Shown here piece after piece: positions 53,732 to 62,077 of a stretch of 62,077 bases of DNA; within the stretch, counting starts at the first letter, position 1, and the number at the start of each line of letters is the position of its first letter. Source of the DNA: Salisapilia sapeloensis (taxonomy: Eukaryota > Oomycota > Peronosporomycetes > Peronosporales > Salisapiliaceae). The notes beneath the pieces were generated by a model. That model did not search any database. It saw only the letters and a list, made by a program, of their open reading frames with translations, and was not told where the DNA came from. The stretch spans positions 1 through 62,077 of the forward strand of contig JAADVB010000095.1 in the NCBI GenBank assembly GCA_023334545.1. The letters run 5' to 3'. A program made the translations under genes and the position numbers.

Positions 53732-54209
53732 TTATTTGATCGCCGAGAAACGCAAATTAATACTAGTTAAATGAGATTCATGCAAAGTATGCCCGGGGCT
53801 GTACATTGCCACGGCTTTCCCGTCAACTACTTCGAGTGCGCCAGCGTATTGTTGAAATATTTCATCATTATTAGCCTTTACGCAGACAACGTAATCTGCC
53901 ACATTTGGAAGTCTCGGTGTTCCTTCAATGAATTTCTTTGTAAGAAACGTAAAACAAAGAATCAACATTCCACGTGATCTCGCACTTCTTCAGACTCGAT
54001 ATGACCACTTCTAGTTATTGCAAATTAGCTTTTTTCGTTACATCGGAGTGCTTGTCACAAACATAGATTTTGCCATAGAGCTTTCCGTTTCCATATTGTC
54101 GTCTTCGAAGTCGGCTATTCTAGCATGCTTAGCATTTCCCCTTTGTTTGGCTATTGAAATAATGAGGTCTCTTTTGACATCTCCGTGCGGACTGTACCTT
54201 GAATCGTAG
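53732..54209 (-). pseudogene. Relic of an unidentified gene
   Basis: Two open segments in the minus direction look coding by composition but are not joined. One ends near 54050 and contains SPHGDVKRDLIISIAK and ARIADFEDDNMETE, which loosely resembles the catalytic loop and DFG region of a protein kinase. The other, 53968-53732, reads KKFIEGTPRLPNVADYVVC and a long hydrophilic stretch that I do not recognise. Stops and frame changes lie between them and upstream. No ATG-initiated complete model exists. The kinase link is weak. Confidence 0.3.
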
Positions 54210-54974
54210 AACATCTTTATGGGCTCTTGAGCTTTTTAATCAAACTTTTTTTAGTCTGAGGACCTATAATAGATTTTGGTACCTTTGGCGAATCTATAGA
54301 GATTTTTATCGTTCTCATGATTTAAACCACAGCGGGCAGTGATGACTGTATACGTCCTAAACATAAAGAACCTGAAGCGATAGTTACTTATTTCTTACAA
54401 CAATTCGTAGGGATCTAGACTAGAGGAGGATGCATTTTGCTTTGAAATGAGGCGTATTGATTTCGAGTTTCTTACGATATTTAAAGTACGTCCTAGCACG
54501 CGCTAATCGCGTGCCAGCTTACCGCTCCAGCCGTTCTGTTATGTGTTTACTATGTTCCTATATATCCGGTCAGTGGTAACCTTGCGATGGTGGCTTCTAC
54601 TACACGCCAATGTCTGAGGAGACGATGCTGGGCGGCAATTCCCAGTTCTGTTCGACCTGTGTCAGTGAAGAGTTATTCAATCATTCAGATATTGAGGCGA
54701 TTCTATATCAATGATTTGTTTCTTGCGCTTATGGATTTGAATTTGCTCTGACCATCGGTGGTGCGCTATCGAATCGTACAGCAATATAACCGAACGTGCT
54801 TTCACGATCGGATTTATATGTACGAGTTGATACTGTTCCACACGAAAAAGGAGTATATATTTATTTGACCATCGGCATCGACTAACACAGCTCCCTAAAC
54901 CCGAAAAGCGCATGTATTGATATAAATGAAAGCTTCTTGATGTTTGCGGAATAGGCTGTGATTTAACCGAAACG
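54210..54974. other. Intergenic, about 0.76 kb
   Basis: AT-rich, with short overlapping frames on the minus strand (for example 54260-54350 and 54677-55027), some of which may belong to the upstream end of the gene relic. No supported gene, RNA or repeat. Confidence 0.35.
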
Positions 54975-55998
54975 TCAACGTTCCTTCTTCTCTTCATTCG
55001 AATGGTCCTCCCTCTTCCTCTTATCACCTCTTTTTATATGAGTATTTAAACCCAAAATCTGAAGCCTAGTTTTATCTCGGATAAACTTTGCAATTGTAGA
55101 CATGCGAACACTGATACCTGGTAGTTGGTATGCAGGCAGAAAAGTTGAAAAGCTTAACATTGCCACTATTTTGTCGTTGACTATCAGGGGTGCTCCAGCA
55201 TCTCCTGATATTCCTTGATGAGTCCCCCCCTTGGTGCAAATGTTGCTGTCAGTCACTATGGGAATGATGAAGCTGGAAGACAGGTTGTCCACAAATGCGC
55301 CGCTCCAATCGTCCTTGCAATTTTCAAGGTCGGATACGATGACTTTTCCGGTGCGCAGGTAGTCCCTTCTACCAATCACGTAATCACCATAACCATAAAT
55401 GGTTGCCGTTTGGCCTTCAGCTAGCGTCTCTTCATCTTAAATGTCGATATGCGGAATATCGCCTGCACTCCTGGATCCAACTCGATAATTATGTAAGGTT
55501 ATTATTGCGAAGTCCATGTCAGCTTTTCCGACCACATCGAATTCCTTGTCGAAATATATTTTAGAGTTTTTGTTAATCCTTGCAGGATTCAACTGCTGTT
55601 GATAGTGAAGAGTATTATATAGTACTGTAATATCTTCACACTGCTGGTAGGGAGGCTCTTTATCCTCATGATCCAAAATACAGTGAGCAGCTGTGACCAC
55701 AGCATGGAGAGCGATGAAAAACCCTGAGCAATGAGTGTATTTTCCATTTGAGTGGCGACTTGTTATGGAAGCCATAAAGGGCACATCATCAATCGAAGCC
55801 ACCTTATCTCCATGAAAGACACGATTTTCGCTTGCTATCGTCGAATTCAAGCTTACACTTATGGAGCTAGGATCGTGCACTGTATCGACGACGCTGGAAA
55901 CATTAATTTTTGCACTAAAGGAAGCGTTTGCCACCTTGGTGGCAAACCAGCAGAATGAAGGGTACAGCGACCAAAAAGTTTTTGGCAGTAGCGGGCAT
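54975..55998 (-). pseudogene. Secreted trypsin-like protein with inactivated catalytic Ser and an internal stop
   Basis: Exon 1 (55998-55935) encodes a signal peptide (MPATAKNFLVAVPFILLVCHQ). A 55-bp intron (55934-55880) leads into the chymotrypsin-fold (S1) domain. The catalytic His lies in VVTAAHC and the Asp in DMDFAIITL, but the GDSGGP motif reads GDAGAP, so the nucleophile Ser is Ala. A TAA at 55437-55439 interrupts the frame; the same frame continues with YGYGDYVIGRRDYLRTGK to a Lys/Arg-rich end. The stop sits inside a 48-nt GT-AG segment (55468-55421) whose removal would keep the frame. Non-catalytic S1 homologues are secreted by oomycetes, some as glucanase inhibitor proteins. It may be a nonsense allele, or functional if the 48 nt are spliced. 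Confidence 0.6.
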
Positions 55999-57740
55999 TG
56001 CGATCGGAAATGTAGGGGTGGTTTCAAAGTCGCAAAAAGCCAAGTGAGAGCTTATTTATGACGGATTCTCATGTCTGACATCCCCGGTATTATCAATGTC
56101 ACTACGATGATTGTTCTGTTGATAATATACCAGAACCGCTGATTAAGCAAGTTCGAATGTCTATAGAGAATAGTTTAGTTACAAAGACCGTGCTTACTTA
56201 AAATTCTGATGATGACTATGTGGAACAAATTTAATATCAAGTAATATTTACAGCAGAAATTAAGTGCATGGTATGTATATACGTGGCTGTACATAATCGA
56301 ATAACTTTAAACCATTTTTGTTCTTCCTATATTCTCGTCACACTCATCGCATATTTTGCATACTGTTTCCGATTCGTATGACCGAAATCCAGTGTCAGTT
56401 ATAAGCAGCACATCATTAACATGCATTCGGCTGAATACCAGTCATTCCATTTTGATAGAAAAGTAAGGTGATACTACTTATGCTTACCACCATGACCTTC
56501 AGGAGCTCTGGTATTGTTCACATGCCTCTTGTGCCCAATGAACCAAAAAAGAATTTCAAATAAATACTATTTAAGACGAACAAGACGCTTCTTGATTAAC
56601 AATGCGTAATGCTAGTGATTTCACTTGTGTGTAGGTAAAAGATACAGATTATGGAAATGAATAGCTACCGACGGTTAGTGTCCACGCTTTCATGTTGGAT
56701 ACGTGGCTGAAGCCAACCTTACAACCATTTCAACGGATTCAAGTGTTAGGTTAAAGCAACCACGACGTTGTAATTCGGTTCTAGCTTCGAATTACGCTTG
56801 TTGCTAAATTAAACTTTAAGATGCATTTTTTCTAGCTGTGATCACTCTCTGTTTTCTTTCATCTGGGTTTCCACATCCTTATTTATATCCTCGTTGTCTC
56901 ATGCTTTATTGTCTGACGACCATTTACGGACAGTATTCTTAATGGCCACTATCTAAAACTATACAAGCATTTTCATGTCGTCAAATGTTAGAACTATGGC
57001 ATGTACAATGTCCAAACTTTCCTTATTTACCAGTCGTTAATAACTAGAGCTTGAATGGGTATTCAATTTGGAAGCTTTTTATTAAGTTATAAAGCAACAG
57101 ATGCGTCGTATAGTGTACGACGGCTAATTTTAATTGACTGAATCGACATTTGACGGGATTAGTGAGAACGAATGTGAGAGCAATGAAGCCACCACAGTGA
57201 ACAAAAGTTCACCATGACCTCCAACGAATATTGCTTCTGTATGACGGGAAGCAAGTAGCTTTTGTCAAGAACGACACCAAACTCCCGAAGCGGTATGAAC
57301 ACTCATTGATGATACCTTTCCATCTTGATTTACTAGATAAAGCAAATGAATAAATATCGATTGTTGTTTAATTCAAGAAAAGTTATTGTTTATTTCCCAA
57401 TGAACGACATAGACAAGGATTCTCCACTGCATTTTATGAAGATTTTCGAATACCAAAGTCTTTCAATGGCATTGTTTCAAGGTATAAACTAACAATTTTG
57501 CATCTACACGGCTGCCTTTACTTGCCAATCAATTTGAACTGAATTGCTATTACAAAAGAGATCCCAACATAAAATAAAACTTTTCAATGCTGTGCGATTT
57601 TATCATTACAAGAGCGTCGTTTCCAGATCTCTTGTATTAACTTTAAGTATATGTACTCATTGGTCTTTAACCTCTCTATAAGCCTCTATGACGCTTGTAT
57701 TCAAGTAACACGATCTCAAAACCATCGTAGCGAAGAAAGC
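55999..57740. other. Intergenic, about 1.74 kb
   Basis: AT-rich, with no frame longer than about 50 codons that looks coding. Near the right end, TCATTGGTCTTT at about 57659-57670 resembles an initiator for XPD, some 70-80 bases before its ATG. No RNA gene or repeat was seen. Confidence 0.4.
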
Positions 57741-60107
57741 ATGAAGGTCGACATCGATGGGCTCCAAGTGCTCTTCCCGTACGAGCGCATGTACTCAGAG
57801 CAGCTTCAGTACATGCGAGAGCTCAAGCGTGCTTTAGATGCCCAGGGCCACGGCATGTTAGAGATGCCGACGGGCACCGGTAAAACCGTCGCTTTACTCG
57901 CACTCGTACTAGCGTACAAGCATGCGCATCCAACGACCGGGAAGCTCGTCTATTGCACACGGACTGTGCCAGAGATGTCCAAGTGTGTGGAAGAAATTAA
58001 ACACGTCGTGGCGTATCGTCAAAAGCATCTAGGAAGCCAAGCAGATCTCACAGCCGTGTGCCTCAGTAGTCGTCGGAATATGTGCGTCCACCCGCGTGTG
58101 ATGGCCCACGCCGACGGTGAAGCCGTGGATTCTCAGTGTCGTAAAATGACTGCTTCTTGGGTCCGAGCACGAGCTCATAACGCTGAAAGTGACAATGCGA
58201 ACATCGAGTTATGTTCGTTTTACGAGAATTACGAAGGTCGCAAGAGCGATGAAAGCGTCATTCCACCTGGCATCTACTCTGTAGACGACTTGAAAGCTTA
58301 TGGGAGTCAAAAAGGCTGGTGTCCATACTTTTTAACGCGCTACGTCGTCAGTTTCGCCGATGTCATCGTGTACAATTACCAGTACATGCTCGATCCAAAA
58401 GTGAGTGCCAGTGTGTCGCGTAGTATTGAAAAAGAGAGTATTGTTGTCTTTGATGAAGCGCATAATATCGACAACGTGTGTATTGAAGCACTGAGTGTCG
58501 ACTTGGACCGTCGAGCGCTCGATCGAGCTTCACGCAACTTGTCTTCCTTGAGCACACACGTGAACAAGCTAAAACAAGCGGATAAAGCGCGTCTAGACGC
58601 CGAATACCAGCGTCTGGTGCAAGGTCTCCAGTCCAGTGGGACGCAAGTAGCTCCAGACTATGCGATTCGCGGCAGTGGGAACCGCATTGACACTTCGAAT
58701 GACATGATGACGAGTAACCCAGTGCTTCCGGATGACGTTTTGAACGAAGCGATTCCAGGAAACATTCGACGTGCAGAGCATTTCGTTGGGTTTATGCGTC
58801 GATTGCTGGAGTACCTTCGCACTCGACTACGCGCTCGAAGTGTCGAGAGTGAGACGCCCCAAGCGTTCTTACATCACTTGCGCCAGTCCATCTCGATGGA
58901 CACCAAGCCCATGAAGTTTTGCTTCACACGCCTTAACAGTCTCTTGCGAACGCTCGAAATCACGAATCTCGAAGAGTTTAACGCTTTGACCGACGTCGCG
59001 GACTTTGCTACGCTCGTCGCGACCTATGCCGATGGGTTCATGCTCATCATCGAACCTTACGACAGTGGTAGCGGCGCCCACGATCCGATTTTACAATTGT
59101 CATGCCTCGACGCTTCGTTAGCCATTCGCCCTGTCTTCTCTCGCTTCTCGAGCGTCATCATCACGTCCGGCACCTTGTCTCCCATCGACCTGTACCCTCG
59201 TTTACTCAACTTTAGTCCTGTCGTCCGTGAGTCGTTGCCCATGTCCGTCTACCGCAGTAGTATTTGCCCCATGGTGATCACGAGAGGGAGTGACCAGATG
59301 CCAGTGAGCACCAAGTTCGACCTTCGAGACGATCTATCGGTCGTTCGGAACTATGGATCGTTGCTACTAGAAATGGCTGGATGTGTTCCGGACGGCATGG
59401 TCTGCTTCTTCCCATCTTACCTGTACATGGAAAAGATCATTGAGCAGTGGGACGCTTTGGGTGTCCTCAAACGAGTGTTAGATCGCAAGCTCTTGTTCAT
59501 TGAAACGACAGACATTGTCGAAACGACCTTGGCATTAGATAATTATAAAAAAGCATGTGACTGTGGGCGTGGAGCTGTCTTCTTCTCCGTCGCGCGTGGC
59601 AAGGTGGCAGAAGGCATCGATTTTGATCGACATTATGGACGATGCGTGATCATGTTCGGTATTCCGTTCCAGTACACGCTATCAAATACGCTGCGAGCTC
59701 GACTAGAGTACCTTCGCTACACGCATCAGATTCGCGAGGGAGACTTCTTAACGTTTGATGCGTTGCGACAGGCAGCCCAATGTGCTGGTCGAGTGCTGCG
59801 GAGTAAGACGGACTATGGTCTCGTCCTCTTTGCCGACTCGAGATACAATCGTATGGATAAACGATCGAAGCTACCGCCATGGATCACACAGTTCCTGTCG
59901 GATTCCCATTTGAACTTGTCGGTCGATATGGCCGTGTACATGGCGAAACGGTATCTGACGACGATGGCGCAACCGATGGATGACAGTACAAACGTGAACT
60001 CGATCTTATTGGATGAAAGTGGTGTGTCCAAGTGGCTCGGACAGCATGCAAAGGCAGACGAAGACGTTGATATGGAGAAGGAGCAAGTCGTAAGCGCCAC
60101 GGCCTAA
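57741..60107 (+). CDS. ERCC2: XPD/Rad3 5'-3' DNA helicase
   Basis: A 788-residue superfamily-2 helicase, subunit of TFIIH for transcription initiation and nucleotide excision repair. Visible are Walker A MPTGTGKT (about 41-48), the Fe-S cluster cysteines (RRNMC, QCRKM, LCSFY, WCPYF), VVFDEAHNID with the DEAH box near 237, the Arch region, the TSGTLSP motif, and the C-terminal VARGKVAEGID, then QAAQCAGRVLRSKTDYG with the Q...GR...R motif. The ATG at 57741 gives the usual start before GLQVLFPYERMY. Thirty more in-frame codons upstream start with a non-ATG codon at 57651 and are not conserved. The C-terminus is Glu/Asp-rich. No intron. Confidence 0.95.
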   Translation: MKVDIDGLQVLFPYERMYSEQLQYMRELKRALDAQGHGMLEMPTGTGKTVALLALVLAYKHAHPTTGKLVYCTRTVPEMSKCVEEIKHVVAYRQKHLGSQADLTAVCLSSRRNMCVHPRVMAHADGEAVDSQCRKMTASWVRARAHNAESDNANIELCSFYENYEGRKSDESVIPPGIYSVDDLKAYGSQKGWCPYFLTRYVVSFADVIVYNYQYMLDPKVSASVSRSIEKESIVVFDEAHNIDNVCIEALSVDLDRRALDRASRNLSSLSTHVNKLKQADKARLDAEYQRLVQGLQSSGTQVAPDYAIRGSGNRIDTSNDMMTSNPVLPDDVLNEAIPGNIRRAEHFVGFMRRLLEYLRTRLRARSVESETPQAFLHHLRQSISMDTKPMKFCFTRLNSLLRTLEITNLEEFNALTDVADFATLVATYADGFMLIIEPYDSGSGAHDPILQLSCLDASLAIRPVFSRFSSVIITSGTLSPIDLYPRLLNFSPVVRESLPMSVYRSSICPMVITRGSDQMPVSTKFDLRDDLSVVRNYGSLLLEMAGCVPDGMVCFFPSYLYMEKIIEQWDALGVLKRVLDRKLLFIETTDIVETTLALDNYKKACDCGRGAVFFSVARGKVAEGIDFDRHYGRCVIMFGIPFQYTLSNTLRARLEYLRYTHQIREGDFLTFDALRQAAQCAGRVLRSKTDYGLVLFADSRYNRMDKRSKLPPWITQFLSDSHLNLSVDMAVYMAKRYLTTMAQPMDDSTNVNSILLDESGVSKWLGQHAKADEDVDMEKEQVVSATA

Positions 60108-60333
60108 GCTTCAAGGTCGAGGCACGAGGTCGGAAGAGCGTATCAGATGAGGTAAAAAGATAGACACGCAGCATTTGATTGGTGGTTATTCGTTTTGTAT
60201 TTCTACTTGGGAGCGTTTTGATTGGCGGAAATGTAAATTTAAGTCACCTGTCATGGCAGCCAACCGTTCCCTTCCAAGGAGACTGGAGCTCGCCAGTTGC
60301 AAGAAAATCTCCTGGTGAACGAACTACTTCATC

Positions 60334-61345
60334 ATGGTAGGCTGTTTGAATGACTCCATCGCTTTGGGCATTGTGTATTAATGATGTGGATGGTCTATAG
60401 CCGGAAAAGAAGGATAGCAATGTCATGCGCGACATCAAGGTCGACAAGCTCGTGATCAACTGTTGTGTTGGTGAATCGGGTGATAAGCTCACTCGTGCCG
60501 CACGTGTGTTGGAGCAGCTCACGGGCCAGAAGCCTGTGTACTCGAAGGGTAAGCTTTTTTTACTTTCGTAAACAAAAGCAAAGAACCGCCCTAACGGGCT
60601 ACTTACCCGGGTCAATCGTCCATTTGCCATGCGACCCCCGTGGCAATGCGATTGGCCTTAACCACTGCCACCGATCCGGGTGCCGGGATCATCTTGTATG
60701 ATTGCGGTAGTCTACTCTTTTCCATTCGAAAGGATAGTCCGTCCCCGATCGCGTGTGATTCAAACGAGTACGATTGACATGTCTTCCGATTATGGAAGCA
60801 CTGTCATGGGGGTTTGAGCACTCTACTCTTTTTATTTCATATACATTCACGTGAGTTGATGTTAAAAAGAGAAGAATCAATTGCAGATGGAGGAGGGCAT
60901 ACATGCCATCCATACAAGTCTTTGTAGCATACTTGAAGACAGAGTGACTGACATTTTATGAACTATAGCTCGCTACACGGTCCGTTCGTTCAGCATCCGT
61001 CGTAACGAAAAGATCTCGTGCCACGTTACCGTCCGTGGTGAACTCGCTTCGGAGATCCTCGAGCGTGGCCTCAAGGTCAAGGAGTACGAGCTCAAGAAGA
61101 AGAACTTCTCGGACACTGGTAACTTCGGTTTCGGTATCCAGGAACACATCGACCTTGGTATGAAGTACGACCCTTCCACCGGTATCTACGGTATGGACTT
61201 CTACGTCGTCCTTACGCGCCCGGGTGCCCGTGTTGCCCGCCGCAAGGCCCGTCAGAACCGTATCGGTGCGTCCCACCGTCTCCACAAGACGGACGCCGTC
61301 AACTGGTTCCAGTCCAAGTTCGAGGGTATCGTCCTTGACAACTAA
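60334..61345 (+). CDS. RPL11: 60S ribosomal protein L11 (uL5)
   Basis: Exons 60334-60336 (ATG only), 60401-60548 and 60969-61345 encode 175 residues. uL5 binds 5S rRNA in the central protuberance. Family sequence: [48 protein letters not shown], and [18 protein letters not shown]. The N-terminus after the first intron starts PEKKDSN, in line with other uL5 proteins. The start exon is inferred: ATG directly followed by GT at 60337 and an AG at 60400 that restores frame. The second intron has 420 bases, against 47-64 for the others in this window, and is GC-rich in its middle. Strong GC3 bias in the exons. Confidence 0.9.
60549..60968 (+). other. Long structured intron of RPL11
   Basis: A 420-bp intron with GTAAGC and CTATAG ends. 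It contains a hairpin GCCC-TAAC-GGGC (60588-60599), a GTGGCA/TGCCAC pairing (60640-60645 with 60666-60671) and GATCC/GGATC (60673-60677 with 60686-60690). On the minus strand 60671-60655 reads GTGGCAGTGGTTAAGGC, which resembles a tRNA A box. It could hold a snoRNA or a tRNA-derived SINE fragment; neither is proven. Confidence 0.5.
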
Positions 61346-62077
61346 GTTGGATCGCGTCTTGTGTAAACACTTATCGAATGCGCTCGTTGCGTTCGCATAG
61401 GCAGGAGATTTGATTCAAATACAGCAACGCCTGAGAAAAAAATGAAAACTTGTATGCTTATGGTGGAAGTATCGTTGTGTGGTAGGGCCAAGAGTCGGTG
61501 GAGTAGCAGGGTTATAGATAGCTTTTGTGTGATTATAGCTTGTAGGAGCAAGGATGATTTCACAAGACAGGTACATCGCTGCAGCATATCGCTGGATGTG
61601 TAAACAATCAGAGTGAACACATTTGATTACAAAGGAAAGCTTGAATACTGGTGAATTTTGCTCGGTTGGTCCTTGGTACTCAACGGAGAGAAAGCTCGTA
61701 ACTGCTATGTAGACAACGGTAACTTGGGCACTTGAAGTCTGTACAATTGTCTACCTTGTTGACGATCTTAATAAAGTTTTCTTTGCACCTTTCTCTACTA
61801 ATATTATTAATCTAGATGCACATAGTACTATGCGGACCTGGTAACGAAAGCATGTTCTGATGAATTGGATTCATCCGCTCATGAATACCACCAACAATTT
61901 AAACAAAACTAAGAATACGAATCCACCGACATATGCTCAGGCTTTCTCCAAAGAGACAGACGATTAATAGCGCTACCGTGACTGTTTCGTTTGGGGATGC
62001 AATCTACATACAATCGTTTTCGCCACTCGGGATGCAGCACAAATTTTAGAGATGATAACCTTATAATTACCAATGAG
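61346..62077. other. Right-edge 3' flank
   Basis: 3' region of RPL11 and downstream spacer. Short frames only, for example 61342-61620 on the minus strand. No gene, repeat or RNA feature is supported. Confidence 0.4.

Noticed and set aside
55861-56027. A frameshift between signal peptide and mature part of the S1 homologue
   Set aside because: A 55-bp GT-AG intron (55934-55880) joins the two frames correctly, so no frameshift is needed.
1-62077. CRISPR arrays, rRNA genes, viral or intact mobile elements
   Set aside because: No regular short repeats, rRNA-like sequence, integrase, reverse transcriptase, or terminal repeats were seen on either strand.

Overview
The window is nuclear DNA of a eukaryote, most likely a zoospore-forming oomycete (stramenopile; downy-mildew, white-rust or Phytophthora relatives). 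The grounds are many introns of about 47-64 bp with GT-AG ends, core promoters resembling the oomycete GCTCATT-type initiator, a decayed folate/biopterin (BT1) transporter, an inactivated secreted trypsin homologue, and three cilium/flagellum proteins (POC1, CFAP96, an RIIa/EF-hand protein). The DNA looks AT-leaning between genes. The most highly expressed genes are strongly GC3-biased. I cannot name the genus from sequence alone. No virus, CRISPR array, rRNA, convincing tRNA or intact transposon was seen.

Layout. 0.4-16 kb is dense: protein kinase (-), Mn superoxide dismutase (+), POC1 (+), a WW/IQ/LRR/TPR protein (+), an orphan (-), ribosomal protein uL4 (+), RFC2 clamp-loader subunit (+), CFAP96 (-). 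14.6-18.6 kb holds two tandem GH1 beta-glucosidases (-). 19.9-21.0 kb is a BT1 transporter pseudogene, followed by TIM21 (+), the ER chaperone HYOU1/GRP170 (-), DMAP1/SWC4 (+), a PABPN1-like poly(A)-binding protein (-) and a 75-aa membrane protein (+). 28.8-40.9 kb has mitochondrial Hsp70 (+), HSBP1 (-), a LIM-DA1 peptidase (+), a C3HC/NIPA protein (+), a polytopic membrane protein (+), a small disordered protein (+), mevalonate-diphosphate decarboxylase (-), STRAP (+), RIIa/EF-hand (-) and a Cys/His zinc-repeat protein (-). 43.0-46.2 kb encodes a KH plus J-domain protein (-). 47.5-49.4 kb is an ankyrin pseudogene. 51.5-53.1 kb is a 2-oxoglutarate dehydrogenase E2 with two lipoyl domains (-). 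53.7-56.0 kb has a gene relic and a trypsin homologue with an internal stop. 57.7-61.3 kb has XPD helicase (+) and ribosomal protein uL5 (+).

No single operon-like system emerges; the genes are mostly housekeeping. The best leads are the trypsin homologue whose only internal stop lies in a 48-nt GT-AG segment, a tail-anchored mevalonate decarboxylase, the double-lipoyl E2, the KH-J fusion, the plant-type DA1 peptidase, introns placed directly after the start codon, a structured 420-bp intron in the uL5 gene, and a full-length antisense ORF over mitochondrial Hsp70 that codon bias explains. Splice sites were assigned by eye from GT-AG ends, reading frame and family conservation.
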